A DNA stretch of 64,000 bases from Chamaecrista fasciculata (Eukaryota > Streptophyta > Magnoliopsida > Fabales > Fabaceae). The notes below the pieces were generated by a model that was not told the DNA's origin, made no database searches, and was given only the letters and a program-made list of their open reading frames with translations. Below, piece after piece: positions 24,368 to 34,809 of this stretch. The stretch covers positions 70,132-134,131 of the forward strand of contig QANZ01048603.1 in NCBI GenBank assembly GCA_003254925.1, read 5' to 3'. The translations under genes were made by a program, and so were the position numbers. The first letter of the stretch is position 1, and the number at the start of each line of letters is the position of its first letter.

Positions 24368-24660
24368 AGAATATAATAGACGAAGAAGATGATGATAGAA
24401 ATGATGATGGAGATGAGTATGATGAAGATAATATTTTTAAAAAACTTTGTTAATTTGAGTTTTTATTCTATTTTTTTTTGTACAAGACATAGTTGTCAAA
24501 ATCTAGTTTTAAATCTTAAAATCGTGCGATTTTACCGATTTTACCCGAGCTTGACTCGATTTTAGCAATGTGCGATTTTATGAGCGATTTAACAAGATTT
24601 TAATAGGTAAAATTCCAATTTTATGATTTAACTCTCGATTTTGACAACCATGATTGCATG

Positions 24661-26090
24661 CCTTTTATGATCTTTTATAATAGAATATGGTACTTTGAGG
24701 TTTAGTGCTTAATTGAACTATTTTGTGATTAATTGTGTGATTTCTCTCGGGTTTGATATTTATTATTTGTTTGATCCTTTTTATCTTGAGAGTTCACATA
24801 GTCTTTGGTGTCTTTGATAGGTTTGAATGAAGTTTGAAGGATTGGAAACCTCAAGGAAGAGCCGAGGATGCAAGGAAATGAGTCAGGGACTAAACCAGAA
24901 CTAATTGGTGCAATTTTGGGTAGTTCGTGGGTTACCCGCCGGTTTACACTGAACCGACAAACAACTGACCAAACTCTCTAGAATCTCCTCGCCGGTTACC
25001 CGTCGGTTTGTACTATCCGGTGAGCAACTATCGAATGTCGCACATGAATTTTTAATTATCAAGCTCAAACCCGTTTCTCGATGGATTTGGCTCGTACCAA
25101 TTGGGAATGATCCCAAAATCAATTGTATTATGTTCCTAGGTCAATTTTCGAGGTTAGCAACCACATACAACCGTCTATCATCTTGATCATCATCATCCTT
25201 CACCATACTTCATCTTCTTAGAGCTTTCTTGGTGCTATAGCGATTCAGTCAGGATTTGAGCTTGTTATTGTGATTATCTGCACTATGAGTAGCTAAACCT
25301 CTCAACCCGGAGGAGCAATGGATTAAAGCATGAGCTAGGAGTTTCATCTAAGGAGTTTTCTTACATTCGGATTAAGATTTCCTTCTTGTTTCTATTTCTT
25401 GGTTTTGACTTGGAAACTAGTTGTAATTCTTATTATTGTTTTTCGATTGAGAGTTTGAATTTAATTCTTCCATATACATTTTGATTGTAACCCTTTGGGT
25501 GAATGTTAATTTGGTTGTAATTATTGATGCAATAGCTCTAACAATGGTAATTGTTGTAGAGATTGTGACTCTTAATCAATTTATCATCAATTCAATGAGG
25601 TTTTCATGTCTTGTTATGGATTTATCTTGTTTGAGATGCTTTCACGATAAGTTTGTTGATCTAAGTTACTAAATTAGTGACTATCTTAGGATAATTAATA
25701 TGAGATAATTATGACCTAATTATTTGTAATGATGATTGTTTGATCTAATTGCTCTGTCGAGTGTCTTTCCCAATGGTTGTTTAATCTATTATCTCATTTT
25801 TATCATTATCAATTTAGTCTTTAAAATAAAAATTCATAAAAATATTCATTGTTTTATTCAATTATTGTCAGGAATCTTAAAAGAACATTATCTATTATTT
25901 TAGCCTGGTAAGTAAGAATTTAATATTATTATCTTTCAAACTGTTAGGAGTTTCTCAAGAAATTCGATTCAAATAGCATTTCTATAATACATTTTATTCT
26001 GATATTTTGGCCACCTTAAAATGGGAATTATTAACATAATGCAACTGCAAAATTTTTCTTTGACAACAATGCAAAGCATAAACTTTTGAA
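24661..26090. other. Probable old Ty3/gypsy LTR-like sequence, no gene
   Basis: Phrases such as 'tttgaatgaagtttgaagg' (near 24822), 'gagtagctaaacctctcaac' (near 25287) and the long untranslated-looking region to about 25900 resemble LTRs of Tat/Athila-type gypsy elements. The left part would continue at about 19950-20067, on the other side of the hAT-like insertion. No termini or duplications were found. No coding sequence seen. Confidence 0.3.
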
Positions 26091-26099
26091 TATTATAAA

Positions 26100-26278
26100 G
26101 GGAAATGCTATGAAAAACTCTATTCCTTAAGCAATGAAGTTTTATAGTCTATCTCTCTCTCCATCAATCAACCTCATATTAAATTTTTATATCCAATTTT
26201 TGATTTGACAAGGAGATCAGAGAGATAGACTATAAAAAGTCCATTGTTTAAACAATGGATCTTTTTATAGCATTACCC
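26100..26278. mobile_element. MITE with 9-bp target duplication
   Basis: 179 bp; ends GGGAAATGCTATGAAAAA and ...TTTTTATAGCATTACCC are inverted copies, and further inner matches (ACTATAAAA types) extend the fold-back. An exact 9-bp duplication TATTATAAA flanks it (26091-26099 and 26279-26287). Confidence 0.82.
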
Positions 26279-26287
26279 TATTATAAA

Positions 26288-27092
26288 ACCCGGCATGAAA
26301 TTACACAAGGATCTTTCTGTATTTTACTCTTAAAATTTTTTTTTAAAAGAATATGAATGGTCAATGGATGGTTGCAATTTGCAAAGATATTTATGAGAGA
26401 ACTTACGCTTTCATGAACAATGAGACAGTTTATTTTGGATAATTTTTCTCTTATTTTATTTATTTATTTATTTAAAACAAAAGTTGATGTGATGGGAGAC
26501 ATAGAAAATAGATAGAGGGACGAAGGTGAAGTTTCACCTCCTATAGCCAATCCTTAACAATATAATTATTAAAATTTAATTTGGTGATAGCAAGAAGAAA
26601 AAAAAAAGAGCCATGCTATTATGCTAAATAGAGTTTGGATTACTGTTATCATGGGTCACATCACATGGAAAGGAAACATTATTGTGGTTAAAAAGGAAAA
26701 GTAGAAACTGTCCAAAATTTACTCTTGTTTGTTCACTAATAAAACTTTGACTTCATCCACAATAGACAAAACATAGGGCCCAGATCACAGTGCTATGAAG
26801 ATAAAATAAATGTCTATTATTGAGGATGGGATATCCATGGAATCATGCATGTGGGATCAATATCTTCATTGATATTTTCTTCATCTTTTTTATCAATAAG
26901 TACTCAAATATGATTGGATTAATGGAGTATCGACATTTTTAATTATTACGAGCAGATGGGTAAACAGAACTCAAGATCCTTTCATTGATTGGTGGAAAGT
27001 AGTGGAATTGATCACAACTTGCATACAACAAAAAAACAAAAACAAGAGGCAAATTAATTGATAAAGGGAAAAATCAAAGCATAGTATTAATT
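26288..27092. other. Downstream region of TIP2
   Basis: No gene seen. The stretch 27004-27092 is probably TIP2 3' untranslated region. At 26978-27003 is a 26-bp string also found next to the gypsy remnant at 2856-2881. Confidence 0.4.
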
Positions 27093-29014
27093 TTAAGCGT
27101 AGTCTTCAGATACAGCAACTGGAGCATATGAACCAATGAAAACATCACCATAGATCAATCCGGCAAGGCCTCCTCCGACCAAGGGGCCGACGAGATAGAT
27201 CCAGTAGCCGGCAAAGTTGCCGGAGGCAGCAGCCGGGCCGAAAGAGCGAGCCGGGTTCATTGAACCGCCGCTGAAGGGACCGGCGGCTAAGATGTTGGCA
27301 CCAACAATGAAACCAATAGCAATGGGTGCAATGATGCCTAGGGAACCCTTTTTGGGGTCAGCGGCTGTAGCGTAAACAGTGTAAACGAGTCCAAATGTAG
27401 TAACAGCTTCAAACACTAACCCTTCCAAAATACCTACTCCTGCACCAAGTCCATGCACTGGAATTGTCTGCCATTCACACCAAATTTCATTTCAAATTCA
27501 ACATTAGTATATGTATACATTTATAATCATAGTTAATTAGTTAGATCCAACATATATAATAATAGAGAAAAAAAGGAAAATATAGACGCAAACGACTTTG
27601 ATATTTTTGTTGGAATTTTTTTAATATTTAAAATAATAGAATTAATATAAAAAGTAAATTTAAGTTACTATAAACTGCATTATTTGAAAAACTTTCAAAA
27701 ATTAAAGTGTAAGTTACTATGGACTGATTTCACTTTGTTATCATGTTTTTTCAAAAGTGACACTTTGATGTCATGTTTTTTAAAAAATGACATTTTTGTA
27801 CCCTGTTATTTCAAAAGTGACATTTTGGTACTTTGTTCTTTGGACTAATTTCACTATTTGTTACCCTATTCTATCTTTCTTAGGTACTAAATTGTTAATG
27901 GTGCAAAAAATATGATACTAAAATATCACTTTTAAAATAACAGGGTACCAAAGTGAAATTAATTCATAGAACAGAGTACCAAAATGTAATTTATCCTAAT
28001 ATTTGTCACGTTCTAACTAATATGCATAAAAGTTGTAATTTTATTCATTATATATAACAAAATGATAAAATACTTCCTAATCTTTTTCTCGTGTGTAAAA
28101 GACATCATTTATTCAATTTTTTTTTTTGTTTAAAGATGTCAGATTTCTTTTCTAATTGTAAAAAAATATATTTGAACTGTTTTATGCAGATTAGGTATAT
28201 TTTCCCATTATTTAGTATTTACACTCTTAATTTTCAAATGTATCCTAATGATTTAAACTTTGATTAGGGACATCATAAATTGATATATATACCTTTTTGG
28301 TTACAAAGCCGAGGAGTTGGCATGCGATGAGGGAACCCAACAACTGGTGAATCCAGTACATGATAGCACTCAAGATGCTGATGTTGCCTCCAATAGCCAA
28401 TCCAAACGTGACAGCTGGATTCAAATGCCCACCTGAGATGTTCGCCGCCACTGACACTCCGACAAACAGCGCAAAGGCGTGCGCCACCGCAACCGCGACC
28501 AGCCCTGCCGCATCCAACGCCGCATCCTTTGAAAGCTCACCTGTTTCGTCAAAGGATAAATTACATTCTACTTTAGTTCTCAAACTTTTTTATTTGTTTT
28601 ACTTTTAGTTTAAAATATGATTCTATTTAATTTTTTTTTCATTACCTCTGAATTTAGAGACCAAACATGAATCATTTTTTTTTTATACATATTATAATTA
28701 ACGAATGAGTTGACAAAAAAAGATGTTTTTTCGAAATCAACTATAAATTTATTTTGAATTTATGATGAAGAAAGAAATTTTTTTTTCATTATTAACTCAC
28801 TTATGACACATATAAGAGAAAAATCATTCATTTCAATGATTCAGATAAGAGATAAGCACAGTAAATTGAATAATATAGAAATCTCACTATAAGCGATGGC
28901 AGATCCGACGCCGGCGAAGACAAAGATGCCGGTGGCAATCATCTCGGCTATGTAAGCTTTGAAGGAAACACGACTCAAAGAGTCATGGATGTTACCAAGA
29001 GCAATCTTCACCAT
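27093..29014 (-). CDS. TIP2: Tonoplast intrinsic aquaporin, TIP2 (RB7-like)
   Basis: Three exons on the minus strand (28888-29014, 28293-28540, 27093-27467) join in phase to 249 residues, the normal TIP length. It is a six-helix channel of the vacuolar membrane carrying water and, in the TIP2 subgroup, ammonia. Both pore motifs are intact: NPA 83-85 ('[11 protein letters not shown]') and NPA 196-198 ('[11 protein letters not shown]'). The selectivity-filter positions are His63, Ile184, Gly193 and Arg199, the H-I-G-R set of TIP2. The C-terminus ends SEDYA as in RB7-type proteins. RB7-type genes are mostly expressed in roots; that is family knowledge, not shown here. Intron 2 holds a fold-back element. 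The promoter is short: a TATA box is at 29100-29109 and a Mutator-like element starts only 250 bp upstream of the start codon. Confidence 0.96.
27690..28000. repeat. Fold-back element in TIP2 intron 2
   Basis: Inverted arms: TTGGTACTTTGTTCTTTGG... (from about 27824) against ...AGAACAGAGTACCAA (to about 27985), and an outer pair, TTTTGTACCCTGTTATTTC (about 27791) against its match at about 27915-27950. It uses the 'tttggtacc' vocabulary of the MITEs at 17262 and 38769. The outer limits are approximate and no duplication was fixed. Confidence 0.6.
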
Positions 29015-29099
29015 TTTTGGATATAATGATCAGAATATTGATGAAGGAAGTGGTTTATGAGTTGAAGGGTGTGTGTGCAAAGTGCAAATTAAAGAGGGG

Positions 29100-29109
29100 T
29101 TTATATAAG
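29100..29109 (-). promoter_or_regulatory. TATA box of TIP2
   Basis: CTTATATAAA on the minus strand, about 86 bp upstream of the TIP2 start codon. Confidence 0.65.
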
Positions 29110-29263
29110 AAGAATTAGACTATAGAGGCTGCGATTGCGAAGCAAGCTAAGATGGGCGGCTAATATGGACCCACTAATAGTTGTTGGATATAATAATGCA
29201 TATTAGTTGCTGGCGGCCAAGCAAGCCACCCTAGCTTCCCCATTTTTTCCTTTGTTTTCTTTT

Positions 29264-30555
29264 GAGCAAACTCCCTTTTTGGTCCCTCAATTGTTACTGA
29301 GTCGAGGAATCGGTCCCTCAATTGTGAGAAACCACAACTCAGTCCCTCTATTGTACAATTCCGTTTACGTTTTGGTCCCTCACGTCTGGTCCGTTAGTGA
29401 TAGAGGTGTTAAGTGATGACGTGTCACCGTTATCTGCTTAGGTGGCTGTTATCTGCTGAGTTGGCATCCAAATTATATATCCTACTCATTTTTCATTTTA
29501 CACTTCATAAAAAAGGACTTGTATGCAACATATTGTAAAATTACAACATCAGAAACACAAAAAACACCAAGGGCCATTATGAAATTTTCACACTCTCCTC
29601 TTCTTCATCTTCTTCTTCAACTTCCTTCCCAGAATCTGATTCCTCCTCTTCTTCTTCGATTTCTCCTCCCATCTTCCATTAATACTATTAATCTTAGCTT
29701 TAACCCCTCTATTATTATTCAACTCACACATTCATCTTAGGCCCCACCCCACCAGCGCCGCCGCAGATATTCACGCCATCACCATTATCTTGCTCTGTGT
29801 CTGCAGAAACTTCTGGATTGGGAGATTGTTTTCTGCAAAAACCCATTCTTGTCACAAAAAAAGTCTTTCTCTCTTCTCGATTCTTCTTATTCTTTTCTCT
29901 CTCGTCACCTGCTTCGTCGCTTCGTCGGAGTGGATCTGATTTCCATTTTGTAAGTTGATCTACTTCTCTCTTTCTCGAATTTGTTCTTGTTGTGGTTTGT
30001 TTGCTTGATTTATTGACACTTCAACTGAAATGTTAGATCTAAATGCTATAATGGGTTCCATTTGTAATTTTAAGTACGTTCGTTTGCTTGAATCTGGTTG
30101 TTTTGTTTGGTTATGTGAATTTTGCCGCGTTCTGCAACTTTTCTTTTTTGAGAGAGTTTGGCGGAGGAGAAGATGAAAGTGGTGCCGAGGCGGTGGAGAT
30201 CAGACTTCGAGAGGTGGAAAGTGGACAGCGAGGGAGTTGGGGAAGGAAGAGGTGTTGGGAAGGAAAGGGTTGAGAACTTGATGTTGCAGAGAGAGACAAG
30301 GGGAAGGATCGCTTTTTGGTCCCTCAATTGTTACTGAGTCGAGGATTTGGTCCCTCAACTAAGCATTTAACGGCCACCTAAGCAGATAACGGTGACACGT
30401 CATCACTTAACACCTCTATCACTAACGGACCAGACGTGAGGGACCAAAACGTAAACGGGATTGTACAATTGAGGGACTGAGTTGTGGTTTCCCACAATTG
30501 AGGGACCGATTCCTCGACTCAGTAACAATTGAGGGACCAAAAAGGGGGTTTGCTC
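29264..30555. mobile_element. Mutator-like element with long inverted arms, Pack-MULE candidate
   Basis: A 1292-bp element. The ends GAGCAAACTCCC (29264) and GGGGGTTTGCTC (30555) begin inverted arms of roughly 170-200 bp, with ~90% match by eye. An exact 9-bp duplication TTTTCTTTT flanks it (29255-29263 and 30556-30564). Long arms plus a 9-bp duplication are diagnostic of MULEs. There is no transposase. The interior (about 29500-30290) is much richer in C and G than its surroundings and looks like a captured gene 5' region: pyrimidine-rich leader sequence, then a good donor site TTTTG|GTAAGT-like at 29950, then intron-like T-rich sequence. The source gene was not identified. Confidence 0.82.
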
Positions 30556-31681
30556 TTTTCTTTTCAATTCAAACTTCAAACTAGTTTCCTATTTTATTCT
30601 TCATTAGCATACCGACAAATAACTTAATCCCTAATCAATGCATGTATGTAACCCCACACACACACACAAAATTGAAAACTCTTTAATGTACCTACTATAC
30701 TATTATTTAATTCATAAGCATGTTCTAATAACAAGTAGTTACTAGCTACTCAAATTTTTAAAAATTACATATCAAGTTGACATCTTACTGTAAAGTGTAA
30801 ACACTCTTGATGATAGAATTTTTCTTACATCATATGAACTATTGACTCAAACAAATCTTAATTATTGTGTTCATACCAAAAAAATAAATTTAAACATCTT
30901 ATGATATATAAGGATGATCAAAATATTCATATTCAACAAGGAGTTGTAAAATTTAACTTGTGGATCTGAATATAGGTTTGAGTCCAACTTCAATAAATTC
31001 AGATCTAAGTATGGTGATACATTACTTATAATATTAAATATTTGATTTTATATAAAAAAAATAAAATAAATTAAAAGTTAAAATTTTATGTATTGGGAAA
31101 ATATTAAATTGTAAAATTCATAAAATGTTAAATAGTTAATTTATATTGAAATTTTTTAATAATATATTCTTATTTTTTTAGTAGTTATTAATACAAATAA
31201 TTGATTAAAATAAGTTTTATATTAACAAAAAAATTTTAAATTTTTCTGAGTTCAAGTTTGAATATGAGAATTTGACTATTCCACAGGGTAGGGAATGAGA
31301 ATTAATTTTAATTGTTCTTATAGGTTTTTTTCAAGATTCTGTGCTCAAGGCCAACCTTTAACTCTCCTAAACCAAGTTAATTTCAAGAAGACTACATATT
31401 TGTTAATTGTTATATTCTATATTTAGAAAAAAAATATTAATCAATATAGTTAAGATATTATTCATAATAGTTAAAGTGTTGACAATTAAAAAATACATTG
31501 GTGAAGTGGTGATTATTATTAGTTCTGTTTTTTATTTTTTAAAATAGATAATAATCATTGTCGCTTAGAAGGTATTAAATAATATATTTAAGAGCAATAT
31601 TTAGACATTTATTAGATTATAGTGAATCTTTTATTTTCAAAGTTTAGAGTTCAATTTCGTTTTACAAATTCTTTTTCTATT

Positions 31682-31728
31682 AATTTGTTAACACTTATTA
31701 ATATTGTATTAATAAGTGTTAACAAATT
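31682..31728. repeat. Perfect 21-bp inverted repeat, 5-bp loop
   Basis: AATTTGTTAACACTTATTAA (plus one base) at 31682-31702 is exactly complementary to 31708-31728. In AT-rich DNA this could extrude as a cruciform or be the centre of a small MITE. Confidence 0.9.
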
Positions 31729-32229
31729 TTATTGAAATTAATTTTTCAATGATATAAATCTATAATAGACTATATATTTTAATACATAACTGAGTTTCAT
31801 AGTATAAACAAATTAATTATTGTTTTTCAAAGAAATATAGGTCATATTATGGCATCCATTATAACATGAAATTATTATGACATATTATTTAATGACTTTT
31901 ACAGGGTCTTATTAAAGGAATTGTTAGATCCATGTCATTATCCTTGTGACGAAGATGCTTTAAATTGATGATGATGAGAACAAGAATGGCAAATTGGCAA
32001 CATATGAATATGGTTATCATTTATCAAGACAAGTAGTTAAGAATATTCAATATTATAATCCCACTATATCATAAAAAAGACGATAATAACAGGTCACTCC
32101 CCATCTTCTCTTAATTTTCTAATAATTGTCCTTCAATTATACTCGCACTTCTTAGCTAATAACGCCGACACTTCCTGGACATGAGCACTAAAGGCTATTA
32201 AAAAATAAATAAAATTATTTATATCTCAC

Positions 32230-32419
32230 AAATGTTTCCATTATTAAAGTTAGTCATTCCATCCAATTTTTAATGAAGTTAGTGATGTGACACTATTAAA
32301 TAATGACACAAAGTTAGTCTCTTCATCTTTTAACTTGATACATGATTATTTAACAATGTCACATCACCAATTTCGTTAAAAATTGGATAGAAGGATTAAT
32401 TTTAATATTGAAAACACTT
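32230..32419. mobile_element. Fold-back MITE-like element
   Basis: Left arm 32230-32298 (AAATGTTTCCATTATTAAAG...) and right arm 32351-32419 (...ATATTGAAAACACTT) are inverted copies with about 80% identity over ~69 bp. No clear target duplication was found. Confidence 0.6.
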
Positions 32420-33939
32420 ATAAAGGATTAAATTGAGAAAAAAAAATTATGGAGTACCAAATTGAGAAGATGATAATATGTGAGGGACTAAAATAGGGTT
32501 TTAGTCATAATTAAAATATATTTTATTTTATTATTATCTAGAAGTTTTTTATCACATATATTTTTTTAATGTTAAAAAAACTATATATAAATCTAATCTC
32601 AAAAACAAACCGCAGTTAGGATCAAATTAGAGTAGCCTTCCAATGAAATTGTTTCATAATTTCTACAATAACTATTGAAATTGTATTACCGAGATTGTCA
32701 CATGAAAGATTTTGCTCATACTCAATCTACGAAACATTAAACTCCCGATGAGCCATATACAACATTATTATTATTATTGTTATTATTATGTATTCAAAAT
32801 ATGGACCATTGTTGTCTAATTTTGACTGTGTTTCTCGACTTGAAATAACAGGTGAGAAGGTGTGACCTTACTCTTTATTTTTGTTTTGTTTTTGTTTTTT
32901 GTTTTTGTTATTTCTTGTGCCTTGAGTACGAAACTACGTATAATATAGTCTCCATTCAAATATCATGTGTGACCGTAGGTATTTAATCAATTGGTGCAGG
33001 GGTTTTCCATTTACATATAATTGAAAGCTCGTTAGGAATCTATGTACTCTTTGGAATATATATATTCATAGTTTAAGACTTAAGAGCTCGATATTTCTGT
33101 CATGATTCAAATACAATGTGATTTATCATTTATATGTTGCATAATGAATGTCTAAGCTTTATTTCAATCAATAATAAGAAACAAGTTATTATTTGATAGC
33201 TTATGCTGTTATATATGGTAATTATTTACCCTTCATGGAATTCAAAAGTGATGCATATGGCCACAAATTATATTCTTAGATGTATCCTGTACAAATTGAT
33301 TCCTAACCTTCAAAACGCAAGTCAAATTGATTATTAATAAAATGACTCAAACATAACGGGAGCTTAATAGTACTAGCAAGTAGCATGTCTATTTGGTCAA
33401 TTATTTTTTTCTTGGTATAGGAAATTAAAGCGGCTAAGACCAAAGAAAGTATTTGGTCAAGTTTAAAATTTGAAAGTTAAAAGAAAGTTTTCCAAAGTAT
33501 TTCTAAGTTCATTTTGGTTTTAAATATTTCAGAAATTTTATATTGGTCATAAATGTTTTCATCGAGTTTTATTTTGGTCTCAAATTACTTAATGCGATCA
33601 TATTTATCTCGTTTTAAATTTGAATTGACAAGTCTAGGGCTACAGGTTGTTTTTGACGAATACATTATTTATTTAGTTGAAACTATTAGCAAATAATGTC
33701 AAATTGAACTTTGAAAGCAGATCGCTCATTTCACGATCAAACAAACAAAGATTGTCATATCTTTCTAGTTTTAAGTCTGAATGCGATGAGTTGGGAGCTA
33801 CAGATTTCTTGTAATGAGTCATTTTCTGCCTAGTCGAGACTATTAGAAAAAAAATGTTAAATTGAACTTGAAAGTGAGTTTAAGATCAATTTTTTATTTT
33901 AAAACTTTGTACTTTTTGGTCTCATTAAGTATTTTGATA

Positions 33940-34490
33940 ATCTCAAGATTTGCCCTTTTTCTTCTCTCTTTTCAATTTATAGTAAAATTTCTTTATATGT
34001 CCAGACTCACTACAATGGTGACACTTGAAATTCTTTGTTGAAGACTTTGATCTATATTTTTGTTTATTATTGTCAAAATTCCTCTTATTGCTTCTAACTC
34101 TATCAACTATAAACTAGAAGCCAAGTCATTCAATCTATTAAATGAAAGTTCATTATCCAGTTTGTCTTTACTCAATATCCTCAAGTTTAAGCTTAGTTCA
34201 ACCATAAATCATAGTCTCCCTAAAATCCTTTTAATTGATGATGGCAATGAACATAACAACAACATGACTTGATCTTCTTCATCAACTTTTACCTCAATAT
34301 TTTTCAAGTCATTAATAAAAAAATAAACTCACTAATATGAGCTTTGATGGATGTACCTTCAGACATTTTTAAATTGATGAGACATTATTTCAAGACTAGT
34401 CAGTTTGCCAAAGATTTAGTCAAATACAATTCCCCAAGCTTCACTCACAAATTTGTTGATGTCTTCTCTAAAAGGACCTCTTGGAGAACA
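33940..34490 (-). mobile_element. Ty1/copia gag remnant
   Basis: Minus-strand reading gives, from about 34370 down, 'MSEGTSIKAHISEFI' followed by a broken frame, then 'NFKCHHCSESGHIKKFY' at about 34050-33990. That is the gag zinc knuckle C-x2-C-x4-H-x4-C with the last Cys changed to Tyr. The order matches Copia gag (UBN2-type domain, then knuckle). Many stops interrupt it, so it is non-functional. The TRIM-like element starts immediately to the right. Confidence 0.78.
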
Positions 34491-34809
34491 TAATTTGTTG
34501 AAGTCCCTCATTGCTTGGTTAAAGGACCTTCCAACTATATATATAATGAGGCAACCATTTTCCTTTAATAGTTCTTTTGGGGTGAGTTAGGCCTTTCTAC
34601 ATGGTATTAGAGTCTGGTTTGACATGTGGGATGGATGAGCCTTACAGTGGGCTGCCTTGGGAATAACTCGTTGGCTGCACGCTCCTAATGTCGAGCGTGA
34701 GGGAGGCGTATTGAAGTCTCAATTGTTTGGTTAAAAGACCTTTTAACTCTATATATAATGAGGCAACTCTCTCCCTTTGAGAGCTCTTTTGGGTTGAGTA
34801 AGGCCTTTC

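Larger units (their letters stand above)
20076..24652. mobile_element. hAT-like element, split by a Copia insertion
   Basis: Inverted ends CATGGTTGTCAAAATCG (from 20076) and CGATTTTGACAACCATG (to 24652), flanked by an exact 8-bp duplication ATTGCATG (20068-20075 and 24653-24660). Without the nested retrotransposon the element is about 540 bp, so it is a non-autonomous hAT-type element. A second TIR-like motif (CATAGTTGTCAAAATC at about 24487) lies near the right end. The 8-bp duplication and the inverted ends are seen directly; assignment to hAT rests on the duplication length. Confidence 0.8.
30565..33939. other. AT-rich intergenic, no gene
   Basis: Over 3 kb without coding sequence. It contains a perfect 21-bp hairpin (31682-31728), a fold-back element (32230-32419), short TTATTA and GTTTTT runs (about 32760 and 32880), and at 33540-33900 a diverged copy of the repeat seen at 17640-18180. 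Confidence 0.5.

Noticed and set aside
28360..28608. 82-codon plus-strand frame across TIP2 exon 2
   Set aside because: Antisense shadow of the aquaporin coding exon.
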